From the NCBI RefSeq assembly GCF_020172665.1, contig NZ_CP083985.1, forward strand, positions 31,060 through 95,059: a stretch of DNA of 64,000 nucleotides, written 5' to 3'. The position numbers were made by a program, and so were the translations under genes. The DNA is from [Mycobacterium] zoologicum. GTDB lineage: Bacteria > Actinomycetota > Actinomycetes > Mycobacteriales > Mycobacteriaceae. Position 1 is the first letter of the stretch; every line of letters begins with the position of its first letter. Positions 35,105 through 44,676 of this stretch are shown piece by piece. Under the pieces are notes generated by a model that had not been told where the DNA came from, did no database searches, and was given only the letters and a program-made list of their open reading frames with translations.

Positions 35105-37141
35105 CTAGTCCAGGTCCAGCGCAGCGGTGTCGACGCGGGCGGCGACGTCGGCCATCCACGCGCGCCGGCCCTCGGGCGGCCCGCCGAACAAGATGTGGTG
35201 CAGGTTGTGCTCGTCGTCATCGAGATGCACTCGAATCACGGTGCGCCGCTGCGGATCCAGCACGGTGTTCCAGAAGTCGTCGGCGTCCATTTCGCCCAGG
35301 CCCTTGTTGCGCTGCACCTCCACTTTGCGTTTGGAGGTCGCGCGCATCTCGGCCACCGCGGTGTCACGCTCGGACTCGTCCTGACAGTAGACCCGCTGGA
35401 CGCCGTCCTTGACCACGAACAGCGGCGGCAACGTCACGTACACCATGCCGGCTTCCACGAGCGGGCGGTAGAAGTCCAGGAACATCGAGATCAGGCTGGA
35501 GTTGATGTTGCCGCCGTCGGGGTCGGCGTCGGAGGCGAACAGGATCCGGTCATAGCGGCACTGCTCGGGGTCGCAATGATCGCGCACTCCGCAGCCCAGG
35601 ATGCGCTCGATCGAATCGAACTCGTCTTTGGCCCGCGCCTTGCTCACCGCGAAGCCGTAGACGTTGGGCGGCTTGCCCTTCAACGGGAACGCCGCCTGGA
35701 ATGTCGCGTCACGCGCCGCCTTGATGGTGCCCAGCGCGGAATCGCCCTCACACAGGAACAACTCGGCACCCGACCCGCGGCCCGACTCCCGGCTGGGCAA
35801 CAACTTGGGCGGCAGGGACAGATTCGTGCCCAGACCCTTGGCCTTCGACGCCGCCCGGGATCGGGCCTTGGCGCCCTCGGCGCTGCGCCGGGCCCGGGCG
35901 GATTCCAGCGCCAGTTTCGTCCAGAGCGACACCGCCTCGGTGTTGCCGGGGTTGGCCGCCCAGATGGTGACGCTGCGGGCCACATCCGGAACCATCGCCA
36001 GGTTCAGTGACCGTGACGACACCGCGGTCTTAGCCTGGGAGTCCCACCCCACATCGGGTGCCCGGGTGTCCACGGCCAGCGCGGTGACCGCGGCGAAATC
36101 CTGTGGCTCCGGGCCCGCCTCGCCCTTGGCCAGACCCAGATCACGGATCCGGGAGGCGCGATCGGCCAGGGCCTCGGAGAACCCCCGTACCGCGGCCGTC
36201 AGATGGGAGCCGCCGCCCGGGGTGCGCACCGTGTTGCAGAAGGCGGCCACGGTGGCCGGTTCGGCCGGGCCGGCGGTCAGCGACCAGCGGAACGGGGTCG
36301 GGCCGCGCCCGGTGGTGTACTCACCGCGGCCCTCGACGACGGCGCGCACCTCGGGTGCGGGAGTGCCGGCCGCGGTGCACATCAGGTCCAGCAGGGCGTC
36401 GGTGCCCCAGGGTCCGTTGAACGGCTCGGTCAGCGCCGGCGGCAGGCCGTCCTCGCCGGGCCAGCCGTCGTCGACGACGATCAGGTGCACCCCGGGTGAC
36501 ATTCGCGCCGCGGCGTGCGCCCGTAACAGCACCTCAGCGATGTCCACGCCTGCATCCGGCACCACCGAGGAGTCGAACAGAATGCGCACCGTGGTGCCGT
36601 GCGCATCGGGCTTGCGGTTGCCCGCGCCGCGCAGCGTCTGGGTGTCGGCGCGGGTGAAGGGTGCGTCCGGGTCGAAGTCTTTGCCGTCGAACACCCCGGG
36701 GTAGCCGCGGCCGAAACTCTGCAGATACGTCTTTCCGGCCCGGCGCACCGTCACGTCGGTCCGCGCGGAGATGAACACCGCCGCGGCGGCGCCGATCCCG
36801 TTGAGGCCCGCACCGGTGCTGGTGGCGTCGGCGTGCTCGGAGAACTTGCCGCCGGCCCGCGCGGTGCCCAGCGTCTTGACGATGCCGTTCTTGCCGGTGA
36901 CCGGGTCGGAGTCGACGGGCAGGCCGCGACCGTCGTCGGCGACGCTGACCGAACCGTCGGCGTGCAGGGTGATGGTGACGGTGGACCCGCCGTGGTCGGG
37001 ATCGGCCACCTCCTCGACCGCGTTGTCGACCAGCTCACGCAACGCGGTGTTGAGCACGTCCAGGCCCAGGTTCACCGCCGGCCGCAGCCGGGTGTGCTGA
37101 ACGTCGTCGAGTTCGGTGATGTCTGCGGCGGTGTAGCTCAC
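35105..37141 (-). CDS. Type II topoisomerase subunit B (GyrB/ParE-like ATPase, TopoNM type)
   Basis: The 678-residue protein has a GHKL ATPase domain (ELVDNAVEEVADPDHGG about residue 36; VADDGRGLPV about 70; GAGLNGIGAAAA about 112), a transducer region and a Toprim metal site (LFLCEGDSALG; LFASDADPDGGNINS). It powers strand passage by the subunit encoded just downstream. The ATP-lid motif GAGLNGIG departs from gyrase's GGLHGVG, supporting a separate subfamily. Confidence 0.87.
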   Translation of the reverse strand: MSYTAADITELDDVQHTRLRPAVNLGLDVLNTALRELVDNAVEEVADPDHGGSTVTITLHADGSVSVADDGRGLPVDSDPVTGKNGIVKTLGTARAGGKFSEHADATSTGAGLNGIGAAAAVFISARTDVTVRRAGKTYLQSFGRGYPGVFDGKDFDPDAPFTRADTQTLRGAGNRKPDAHGTTVRILFDSSVVPDAGVDIAEVLLRAHAAARMSPGVHLIVVDDGWPGEDGLPPALTEPFNGPWGTDALLDLMCTAAGTPAPEVRAVVEGRGEYTTGRGPTPFRWSLTAGPAEPATVAAFCNTVRTPGGGSHLTAAVRGFSEALADRASRIRDLGLAKGEAGPEPQDFAAVTALAVDTRAPDVGWDSQAKTAVSSRSLNLAMVPDVARSVTIWAANPGNTEAVSLWTKLALESARARRSAEGAKARSRAASKAKGLGTNLSLPPKLLPSRESGRGSGAELFLCEGDSALGTIKAARDATFQAAFPLKGKPPNVYGFAVSKARAKDEFDSIERILGCGVRDHCDPEQCRYDRILFASDADPDGGNINSSLISMFLDFYRPLVEAGMVYVTLPPLFVVKDGVQRVYCQDESERDTAVAEMRATSKRKVEVQRNKGLGEMDADDFWNTVLDPQRRTVIRVHLDDDEHNLHHILFGGPPEGRRAWMADVAARVDTAALDLD

Positions 37142-37228
37142 TGCTGTCCTTTCCTGCCGCAGGAATGGTAGGCGTCCGATCCGACACTTCGGTGCATCCG
37201 ACGCGGTGATTGTGGCGAGGCTCTCGCC

Positions 37229-38737
37229 TCAGTTGCCGTACAGATGCAGTGCCCGGCCGGTCACGGTGGCCACGTCGCCGCTGAGTCCGGCGATGGGCGG
37301 GCCGCCGCGCTGATGGATCACGTTGGCTAGCACGATCACATAGGTGTCCGAACCCGGGTCGATCCACAGCGTCACCCCGGTGAACCCGGTGTGCCCGAAG
37401 CTGCCGATCGGAAAGATCATGCCGCGCGGCCGGGAGTGGCCGGTGTCGATGTCCCAGCCGAAGCCGCGCAGATCCTGCCCGCCGATCGCCGGATAGCTCG
37501 CAGCCAGCAGGGGATCGATCCGGTTGGGTGTGTTTGCATTCGCTTCTTGTGCAGCGGCGTTCGCGGCCACCAGTTGTGCCGGGTCGTGCCCGGGTTGCTG
37601 GGGCGTCGTCATCAATTTCAGGGTCGATTGCTGCAGCGGGAACGGGCTCGGGCGCCCGGCGAGTCGATCGAGGAGAGCCTGGGCGTACCTGCCGATATCG
37701 GCGGCGGTCGAGAACACTCCGGCGCTGCCGGCCACCCCTCCCATCCGGCGTGCTGTCGGATCCTGCACCGTGCCGCGCAGCAGCTGATCGAAATCGGGGT
37801 TGATCTCGGGGGTGTCTTCGTCACGTGCCGTCGGCGCGATGCGGGCCAACAGATCTGTGCGCCAGCTGCCCACCGGGCACTCGCCGCCCCGGGCCGCGCC
37901 GGCGTCGAACGTGATCGCCGTACCGCGGATCTGGTGTGGGCCACAGGCTTTGGCGGCGGGCAGATAGCGGGTGTCGGCCATGCCCAGCGGGGCAAAGACG
38001 TTGTCCTGCACGTAGGTGTCCAGCGGTTCGCCGGTCAACGTCTCGACCAGGGTGCCCAGGATGATGAAGCCGATGTCGGAGTAGTGGAATAACTCGCCGG
38101 GGCTGAACTCCAGCGGTGCGGTCAGGGCCCGATGAACACCGTCGGCCTTGTCGGCCTCGGTCAGGCCCCATGGCCCCTGGTGGCTCAGATCGCCCCCGAT
38201 GCCCGACGTGTGGGTGAGCAGCATGCGCAGCGTCACCTGCGCGCGTCGGGGGTCGTTGGCCTCGTTGAACTCGGGCAGGTAGGTCTGAACGGGTTCGTCG
38301 ATCCGGACCCGGCCCTGCTCAAACAGCTGCAGGACGGCGACGGTCGTCGCCAGGCACTTCGTCAACGACGCGATGTCGAAGATGGTGTCCTCGGTCATCG
38401 GCTCGGCCGGCGCGGGCGAGCCGTCGAGCGCGGGTTCGTCGGCGAGTCTGCGCACGCCGAAGGCCTGGCTGAAGGCGATCGTGCCGGCGTGACCGATCCG
38501 GACCACCGCGCCCGGCAGCCGGGGTACCGCGATCGCGTCGTTGATCAATTGGGAGACCGGTGCGATCAGCTCTTCGCGAGGTGCGTAGGGCGCATCGGGA
38601 CGAGGGATGACAGGCACCGTGGTGGTTGGGGCAACCAGGGGCCGCGCAGGCGGGGGCTCCGGGTGGCTGCACGACGGGACCGCTGCAAGCACCAGCACGG
38701 CGCAGGCCCGGGCGATAGGTGATCCCGCGACCGTCAC
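37229..38737 (-). CDS. Serine hydrolase, beta-lactamase/PBP-like, probable lipoprotein
   Basis: The 502-residue protein has an N-terminal signal peptide ending VLVLAAVPSCSHPEP, with a lipobox-like Cys near residue 23. A Pro/Thr-rich linker leads to a beta-lactamase-related domain: ASLTKCLAT (SxxK, Ser near 127), HYSDIGFIILG (Tyr, about 217) and GHTGFTG (about 445). It resembles class C beta-lactamase-like esterases and D-alanyl carboxypeptidases; the substrate is unknown. It lies 87 nt downstream of the topoisomerase B start on the same strand, so it is upstream in transcription order. Confidence 0.82.
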   Translation of the reverse strand: MTVAGSPIARACAVLVLAAVPSCSHPEPPPARPLVAPTTTVPVIPRPDAPYAPREELIAPVSQLINDAIAVPRLPGAVVRIGHAGTIAFSQAFGVRRLADEPALDGSPAPAEPMTEDTIFDIASLTKCLATTVAVLQLFEQGRVRIDEPVQTYLPEFNEANDPRRAQVTLRMLLTHTSGIGGDLSHQGPWGLTEADKADGVHRALTAPLEFSPGELFHYSDIGFIILGTLVETLTGEPLDTYVQDNVFAPLGMADTRYLPAAKACGPHQIRGTAITFDAGAARGGECPVGSWRTDLLARIAPTARDEDTPEINPDFDQLLRGTVQDPTARRMGGVAGSAGVFSTAADIGRYAQALLDRLAGRPSPFPLQQSTLKLMTTPQQPGHDPAQLVAANAAAQEANANTPNRIDPLLAASYPAIGGQDLRGFGWDIDTGHSRPRGMIFPIGSFGHTGFTGVTLWIDPGSDTYVIVLANVIHQRGGPPIAGLSGDVATVTGRALHLYGN

Positions 38738-38886
38738 AGCATCGAAGGTAACCGTCGGATCTCTGGATGTGTTCGCCGGCGGAGCGTTGCGGCGCCACGC
38801 GTGGCCTGCACGCCCACCACATCCGGCACTGGGAACACGGCGGGGCCACCGAGCTATCCAAGGTCATACGTTGTTAAACTACCCTC

Positions 38887-40326
38887 ATGTCTGCAAGGAA
38901 AACCACTGGTCAGCGTGTCGGGGTGTGCTCGGCGGCGATTTATGCCCGGATTTCCTCGGACGCGGAGGGCACGGGGTTGGGGGTGGCACGGCAGTTGGAG
39001 GATTGCCGCAAACTCGCTGCTGATCGGGGTTGGCCGGTCGGGGCCGAGTATGTCGACAACGATGTGTCGGCGTTTTCCGGTAAGCCGCGCCGCCAGTACG
39101 CGCGGATGCTGGCTGACCTTGCCGGCGGCGCTCGTGATGCGGTGATCGTCTACAACTTGGACCGGTTGCATCGGCGTCCGGTGGAGTTGGAGGAGTTCGT
39201 CACGCTGTGCGAGTCGGTGGGGGTGCGCGATGTTGCGACGGTGACCGCCGACATCGATCTCGGTAATGATGACGGGTTGTTCATGGCCCGGATTTTCGCC
39301 GCGTTCGCCGCCAAGGAATCGGGGCGCAAGTCGGCTCGTATCCGCCGCAAGATGTTGCAGAACGCGCAGGCCGGGTTGCCGCACGGGTCAGCACGCCCGT
39401 TCGGGTATGAAGCCGACAAGATCACCGTGCGCGAATCGGAGGCCGCCGTGGTCCGTGAGATGGTCGACCGGTACCTGGCCGGCCAATCCCTGCGGTCGCT
39501 GACGATCTGGCTCAACGAGTCGCAGATCGCCCCGAGTGTGGCGAGGTCGTGGCAGACTTCGGCGGTGCGCCAGGTGTTGTCCTCGGGTCGTATCGCCGGG
39601 TTGCGCGAGCACCGAGGGGAGGTGATCGGTGCGGCGGTATGGCCGGCGATCATCACCCCGGCAGAGCGAGATCGGGTGTTGGCGCGCATGGCAGCCCGGT
39701 CGGTGACCAAATCCCGCACCGCCCGCACGTATTTGTTGTCAGGGATGTTGCGCTGCGGGCGCTGCGGCAACCGGCTGTATTCCCAAGCCCGGCACAGCAA
39801 TCCCGATAATCGGACGCGCCGCTATGTGTGTTTGAAGGGGCCGGATCATGGCGGGTGTGGCCGGTTGACGGTGGTCGCCGCCCCGGTCGAGGAACTGTTG
39901 ACCGAGGCGGTGTTGGCGCGGCTGGATTCACCGCAGTTGGCCGACGTTTTGGCCGGCAAAGCCACCGCTGATGCCGATGTGACCGCGTTGGCGGCCCAAG
40001 TCGATGCGTGCCAGGACCGTCTGGATGAGTTGGCCGGGCTGTATGCCGAGGGTGCTATTACCGCCCGAGAGTGGATCGCAGCGCGTGATCCGATCACCGA
40101 CCGCATCACCGCAGCCCGCCGGGATATTGCTGCGGCGACCGATACCACGGCGGTGTTCGAGCTGGCTGGCACCGGAGGGATACTGCGCACGGGGTGGGCT
40201 GATCTGGACCTGGGTCGTCAGCAGGCGATCGTCAAAGCGGTGTTGGATCACGCGGTGATCGCACCGGGGACGCCTGGCTCACGCAGTTTGGATATTGGCC
40301 GCGTACAACCGTATTGGCGCATTTAG
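38887..40326 (+). CDS. Large serine integrase of the integrative element
   Basis: The 479-residue protein has an N-terminal resolvase domain with catalytic Ser23 (AIYARISSD), YNLDRLHRRP and ESGRKSARIRRK. It continues with a recombinase domain, a zinc ribbon CGRCGNRLY...YVCLKGPDHGGCG (about residues 297-330) and a coiled-coil-rich C-terminus. Such integrases recombine attP with a chromosomal attB without homology. Most actinomycete integrative-conjugative elements (AICEs) use tyrosine integrases, so a serine type with a pSAM2-like Rep/Tra set is less common. The att sites could not be identified by eye. Confidence 0.93.
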   Translation: MSARKTTGQRVGVCSAAIYARISSDAEGTGLGVARQLEDCRKLAADRGWPVGAEYVDNDVSAFSGKPRRQYARMLADLAGGARDAVIVYNLDRLHRRPVELEEFVTLCESVGVRDVATVTADIDLGNDDGLFMARIFAAFAAKESGRKSARIRRKMLQNAQAGLPHGSARPFGYEADKITVRESEAAVVREMVDRYLAGQSLRSLTIWLNESQIAPSVARSWQTSAVRQVLSSGRIAGLREHRGEVIGAAVWPAIITPAERDRVLARMAARSVTKSRTARTYLLSGMLRCGRCGNRLYSQARHSNPDNRTRRYVCLKGPDHGGCGRLTVVAAPVEELLTEAVLARLDSPQLADVLAGKATADADVTALAAQVDACQDRLDELAGLYAEGAITAREWIAARDPITDRITAARRDIAAATDTTAVFELAGTGGILRTGWADLDLGRQQAIVKAVLDHAVIAPGTPGSRSLDIGRVQPYWRI

Positions 40327-40346
40327 GTGCGCTGCACGCGACCGGC

Positions 40347-40634
40347 TCAGGTACGCAGGTCGCGTACCGTCTGCGCGTTGAGCTCCTTCGTGCCACCGAA
40401 GTGATGCCAGTTGATGTGTGCTCCGCTCGGATGGAACCAGCCCATGGCGAGTGTCTTGCGGCCGAGTTCTTCGAGGGTTTCAGCGATCACGACACCATCG
40501 CCGTCGATAACCTGGTCGCCGAACAGTTTCCAGCCGTGGTCGAAGGCGATCAGCCGAGCGATCTCGGTATGGCTTCTTCCGACGAAGAGCGTTACGCCAA
40601 CCTGTATCTCGGCGCCTCCGGGTACGTATCGCAT
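40347..40634 (-). CDS. Small hypothetical protein of the element
   Basis: The 95-residue protein starts MRYVPGGAEIQVGVTLFVGRSHTEIARLIAFDHGWKLFGD and ends close to the integrase stop, convergent with it. AAGGAAG precedes ATG 40634. It is not recognised. Composition and the ribosome site support a real gene; a role in integration or immunity is possible only by position. Confidence 0.5.
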   Translation of the reverse strand: MRYVPGGAEIQVGVTLFVGRSHTEIARLIAFDHGWKLFGDQVIDGDGVVIAETLEELGRKTLAMGWFHPSGAHINWHHFGGTKELNAQTVRDLRT

Positions 40635-40868
40635 CCCTGCTTCCTTTCTTATTCCCCTGCCCAGCGCAGTCGCGAGGTGGGCTCGATCACTGTTGTCACC
40701 AGTTCCATTATCCGGTGTCTTGGCGCACCGCCGACCGGAACTTTCCATCTGCCGATCGACCAGATCGGCACCATCGCCGTCTTCGGGCTGTCCAGCGCGG
40801 TCGGCGTTCTGCGCCCGCTGCGCTCCTGATCTGGGTTTGGTGTGCCGGCACCCGATCGGCAGGGCAGT

Positions 40869-40955
40869 TCTGGATCATGCCGTCATCGCTTCCGGCGCCT
40901 CTGGGGTTTTCGGTGTGGATATCGGCCGTGCGCAGCCCCTGCGGCGGGTGCGGGG
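40869..40955 (+). pseudogene. Second serine-integrase 3' end (remnant)
   Basis: Translation gives VLDHAVIASGASGVFGVDIGRAQPLRRV, matching the end of the intact integrase (VLDHAVIAPGTPGSRSLDIGRVQPYWRI). Only the last 30 codons or so remain. It points to an earlier related element at the same place or an internal duplication. It lies antisense to the tail of the small gene at 40875-41150. Confidence 0.7.
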
Positions 40956-41150
40956 CGTCGATCCGGCCGGGCAGCCGGCACCGAGGAGGGTGGCGATTCG
41001 GGCGATGACGGTGGGATCGGTCACGGTGACCGGGACGTTGTTTCGTTCACATGATGCGGTCAGCCAGGCGACGAACTCGGGCCTCTCATGCAGTTGCGGG
41101 CCGTCGGGGTGGTCGCGGCCCATACTGTCGTCGGCGGGTGTGGCGACCAT
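40875..41150 (-). CDS. Small protein downstream of Rep, tail altered
   Basis: The 91-residue protein begins MVATPADDSMGRDHPDG, then ERPEFVAWLTASCERNNVPVTVTDPTVIARIATLLGA, which looks like genuine coding sequence. The ATG overlaps the rep stop (TAATG), so the genes are coupled. The last 30 residues run antisense to the integrase remnant and are probably not original. Function is unknown; small genes after rep in AICEs are often excision or replication accessories. Confidence 0.5.
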   Translation of the reverse strand: MVATPADDSMGRDHPDGPQLHERPEFVAWLTASCERNNVPVTVTDPTVIARIATLLGAGCPAGSTPRTRRRGCARPISTPKTPEAPEAMTA

Positions 41151-42763
41151 TACCCGCCGCCTGGTGACGTGGGTGGAATGCTTCTTGCGGCGGTTCGGGT
41201 TTCGGTGATACCGGTGATACGGGCGGCAATGTGGCGCAGGGCTGCGGAGACGACCAGGACGTGCTCACCGGCGCTGCCGTGTCCGGCGTGGTCGAACGCC
41301 CAGGCCACCGCATCGGGGTCGATCGGTTCGTGGGATTCCCGGCCAGTAGCGGTCGCTTCGTTAACGGGTTTCGTTGCGTTCCGTTCCGTTATGTCTTTCG
41401 TCATCTGTTGGCGCGTCCAGGTGGCGCGGGCGGTGCGCAGGGCACCCATGGTGGTGGAGTAGTGCCGGGATTTGGTGGTGATGTGTCCGCGATACCCGAG
41501 GGTGTGCAGCCAGCGCCCGATCCCCGCCAACGCGCCACTACCGTGTTCGGCCAGCTCGGCGATGGTGGCCAGGATGGCCCGCACATGGTCGCTGACGGCC
41601 AGCTCGCCGATCGCTTCGGCGGACAGGCGTCGGGCGGTGATGCCGAAGTCGTGCAACGATTTGGTGACGTACTTCGCCAAGTATGCGGCGACCCGGCGTG
41701 GTGAGAGCCGCGGCGATGCGCTTGCGGGGGTTCCCGTCGTGGCGGGATCGTATGCGGCCGTGGTTGTTTCGGGTGTCAATGCTTGGGTGTCGATTTGGGT
41801 GCCGAACCGTAGTGTGTGCACCCCTTGGTTGGGGTGATCGTCGTCGGCGGGGAGCTCGACGCGGACGCGGCCGGCGGCCTGGTGAATCAGGGCGGTCAGT
41901 TCGGTGGCGGCGATCGGTGACGACCAGCCGGGGTGCTGGCCGGTGATGCGACGGGGCTCCCCACCACCGCACGCGGCGGCGGGGCTGTCACTGATGTGGT
42001 CACCCGATGCGGTGGTGGCGAGATCACCGGGTGGGTCGAGGCGGATCAGTGCGTGAATGTGCGGGATGGCACGCGCTTGCAGCTCCACCACCTTGACAAA
42101 ACTGGCTCGCACCGAATCCGCAGATATCCCAATGGCTTTCAGATGTGCAGAGATGGCGCGTCGGAGTGTGATGGTGAAGCGCCGCCACAGTTCGGGCAGA
42201 TGCCAGGCGAACAGCACATGCCCCAGATAGTCGTAGCAGTCCCGACACAATGCTTGGCCCACGGCCGGATCACCGAGGCCGTGAACCACGTTGCAGCGTA
42301 GTGGATTACCGTGTGGGCAACGCTCCGTCGCGCCGCCCGATTGCCGGGTGTGGCAGGTGGTGCCGGTGGCGTTGTGCACGGGCCCGTAGCCGGGTGCGGT
42401 GAGCGTGGCGAACACCTGCGGATGCGTGGCAACCTGCGCGGGTACGTCATGGTGGCCGCCGGCGGCACCGGCGTGCACCAGCTGCCAGGTATCACGGGCA
42501 TACAAATCGGCGCATGACGGGCAGACGGCGGCGCGCCGGTTGTTGCAGCGCGTCCACACCGTATGCCGGCGCCCGGCCGTGTCGTCGCCGACCAGCTGGA
42601 TCGGGTGGGCGCAGTAGCCGACCGATTCCACCCGCCGCCACCACGTCTCGAAACCGGGTGAGGAGGCACGTCGGCACATCTGGCCGATCACGGCATCCGT
42701 ATCAACGGTGGTGGGTAGGCCCGGCAGCACGATCACCGGGTCTTGCGTCGTTACGGTGTTCAC
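41150..42763 (-). CDS. Rolling-circle-type replication initiator (RepSA-like)
   Basis: The 537-residue protein has zinc-type Cys pairs (CPSC near residue 81, CRDC near 173), the HUH motif AIPHIHALI (His235/His237) and a later YLAKYVTK with a Tyr suited to DNA nicking. These features fit Rep of pSAM2-like AICEs and related plasmids. The GTG start at 42763 overlaps the stop of the FtsK-like gene (GTGA); the longer frame upstream is the antiphase of that gene. It should allow the excised element to replicate. Confidence 0.85.
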   Translation of the reverse strand: MNTVTTQDPVIVLPGLPTTVDTDAVIGQMCRRASSPGFETWWRRVESVGYCAHPIQLVGDDTAGRRHTVWTRCNNRRAAVCPSCADLYARDTWQLVHAGAAGGHHDVPAQVATHPQVFATLTAPGYGPVHNATGTTCHTRQSGGATERCPHGNPLRCNVVHGLGDPAVGQALCRDCYDYLGHVLFAWHLPELWRRFTITLRRAISAHLKAIGISADSVRASFVKVVELQARAIPHIHALIRLDPPGDLATTASGDHISDSPAAACGGGEPRRITGQHPGWSSPIAATELTALIHQAAGRVRVELPADDDHPNQGVHTLRFGTQIDTQALTPETTTAAYDPATTGTPASASPRLSPRRVAAYLAKYVTKSLHDFGITARRLSAEAIGELAVSDHVRAILATIAELAEHGSGALAGIGRWLHTLGYRGHITTKSRHYSTTMGALRTARATWTRQQMTKDITERNATKPVNEATATGRESHEPIDPDAVAWAFDHAGHGSAGEHVLVVSAALRHIAARITGITETRTAARSIPPTSPGGG

Positions 42764-44163
42764 CGGTTTCCCTGGTCGCCGGGGCGTGGTGCCCGAAAGG
42801 TGCGGGCCAACGCGGTGATGTCGCGGTCGGTGACGTGGAAGGCCCGGACCCGTAGCGGGTCGGCGGTGCCGTCGATCATCACGTACCCGACCCCAGGTGT
42901 GGCGTCGGGGATGAGGTCGCATTCGGCGCCGGCATCGCGGGCGCCTTGGCCGAGCACCATCGCGGTCTGGGTGGCTTCGGTCATGCGCAGCCCGACCCGG
43001 ACGGTGAACAGTTGGCGCACAGGGAGGGTGTCTTTGGCCGGGTCTTGCACCGCGGCGATCACTGAGATGCCGACCGCCCGCCCCTGGGATAACAGCAGCC
43101 CGAGCAGTTGTTCGATCTCGGCGCGCAGCTTGCGATCGGTGACGTAGGCGGTCAGCGCGGCGATCTCGTCGATGATCACCACGTACAGCGGTTCGGCGAC
43201 GGTGGGGGTGTGCAGACGGGTGTGTCCGCGCAACCGGGCGGCGCGGGCCTGCATCAGCTCCGCCAGCTGGCGCAGCATCTCCACAGTTCGCGCCGACACG
43301 TCGGTGCAAAACACCGAAAACATCGGCGCGCCCGCACCCAGTTCCATGCCGCCTTTGGGGTCGATCACGCACAACCGAACCCGCCCGGCGTTGACCTGGG
43401 GTGCCAGCCCTGCGATCAGCGACCACAGCACCGAGCCCTTGCCCGCTCCGGTAGCCCCAGCGACCAGGATGTGGTTACCGAGAACCGGCAACGTCCACCA
43501 GCGTCGGGATTCGGTGATCCCGACGCGGACCGCACTCGCATCGACCGGCGTTGTCGGGGTCGGCACCGGCAGCCGGACCGGGTTGGACAGCACGTCGCCG
43601 CGCATGATCGTCACCCGCAGCTCTCCTGGGGTTGTCGGGCGGATCGCCAGGCGGTCAGCGCGCCAGGTTGCCGCCAACGCCGCGGTCTGCTTGTGCCAGT
43701 CGTTGACCGATTGACCGGTGGCCACCCGCACGACCAGCACATCGACACCGCGGCCGATGCGCACCGAGCAAAGTTGCGGAACCAGCACGCGATCACCGGT
43801 TTTCGTGGCCAGCCCGTGCAGGGTGCACACCGATTCCCAGTTGTGGCGATACCGCGACCACGACCCCCAGCGTTGCCGGACCGGATCGATCACCCACGCA
43901 TCGAACGTGCCCGGGTCCAGGATCGCCCACAGGACATAAGCCGCGGCGGCAAACGATGCGGCCGCAAAACCCGCGCGGGGACCGTGGCTGGCTCCGATCC
44001 AGATCGCGATGACGACCGGGATGCTCACGGCGGGAAACAGGATCGCCCACCACAGCAGGTAACCGGTAGCGGTCAGCAGCGAAGAAATGAGTTCGCCGAA
44101 CCAGTCGGAATCAGCTGATTCAGGATTACCGCGGCGGCCGGTGGGATGGGATGTATTCGACAT
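42760..44163 (-). CDS. FtsK/SpoIIIE-like conjugative DNA translocase (TraSA type)
   Basis: The 467-residue protein has two or three N-terminal TM helices (about residues 26-85), then a motor domain with Walker A GATGAGKGS (236-244), VIDPKGGMELG and Walker B YVVIIDEIAAL. In AICEs this single FtsK-like protein moves double-stranded DNA between mycelial or cell partners. It overlaps rep by 4 nt and follows the small regulator gene with an 89-nt gap. Confidence 0.9.
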   Translation of the reverse strand: MSNTSHPTGRRGNPESADSDWFGELISSLLTATGYLLWWAILFPAVSIPVVIAIWIGASHGPRAGFAAASFAAAAYVLWAILDPGTFDAWVIDPVRQRWGSWSRYRHNWESVCTLHGLATKTGDRVLVPQLCSVRIGRGVDVLVVRVATGQSVNDWHKQTAALAATWRADRLAIRPTTPGELRVTIMRGDVLSNPVRLPVPTPTTPVDASAVRVGITESRRWWTLPVLGNHILVAGATGAGKGSVLWSLIAGLAPQVNAGRVRLCVIDPKGGMELGAGAPMFSVFCTDVSARTVEMLRQLAELMQARAARLRGHTRLHTPTVAEPLYVVIIDEIAALTAYVTDRKLRAEIEQLLGLLLSQGRAVGISVIAAVQDPAKDTLPVRQLFTVRVGLRMTEATQTAMVLGQGARDAGAECDLIPDATPGVGYVMIDGTADPLRVRAFHVTDRDITALARTFRAPRPGDQGNR

Positions 44164-44252
44164 GATGTCACGCTTTCTTCAAAGATCGTTGGCTGGATGA
44201 CGGGGCAGGCCCGGTCGCACCCGCTCGCGCAACCGGGCCTGGCCCCTGGTTG

Positions 44253-44597
44253 TTAGCGGCCCTGCTGGCTCGGTGACTTCGCTACACCGGTGGCCGGGTC
44301 GGCGGCGCCGATCGCCTCCGCGCGAAATGCCACACCGCTGCGGTCTCCTTGGCTCCACGGGATCGCCACGAGACCGGACACCGAGACCGGTTGTGTCACG
44401 GCAATTTTCGGATCACCGACCACGGTGACCGTCAGGACTTCACCACCGGTGTCATCGAGGGCGAGCAGCTGAATCGAATACAGCTGCGCCCCGGTTGCCG
44501 GATCGATCTTCGGGCTTCCGGTGTCGAAGTTCAGTCGCGGTTCGGCCGGCTTGGTCACGATGAAACGGCTCGTTGATGTATCGAGTTTCAAACGCAT
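44253..44597 (-). CDS. SCO3933-family regulatory protein
   Basis: The 114-residue protein begins MRLKLDTSTSRFIVTKPAEPRLNFDTGSPKIDPATGAQLY and contains VTGLVAIPWSQGDRSGVAFRAEAI, the pattern of SCO3933-type proteins found just before tra genes in AICEs. An ssDNA- or plasmid-regulation role is suggested for the family, but the mechanism is unclear. ATG 44597 follows GGAGG. It is divergent from the XRE gene. Confidence 0.75.
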   Translation of the reverse strand: MRLKLDTSTSRFIVTKPAEPRLNFDTGSPKIDPATGAQLYSIQLLALDDTGGEVLTVTVVGDPKIAVTQPVSVSGLVAIPWSQGDRSGVAFRAEAIGAADPATGVAKSPSQQGR

Positions 44598-44676
44598 GTC
44601 GCACCTCCATGGGCGGTTGCTAACTGTTGTCGTGCAACGGGTTTCGCTGCACCCCTTCACTTCAGCAGTTCACCGC

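Noticed and set aside
33101..36010. 969-residue plus-strand open frame opposite the topoisomerase genes
   Set aside because: Antisense to two clear topoisomerase subunits; no domain recognisable and the sequence is rich in His, Arg and Gln.
42764..43426. N-terminal extension of Rep
   Set aside because: Lies out of frame over the FtsK-like gene; GTG 42763 overlapping that gene's stop is the natural start.
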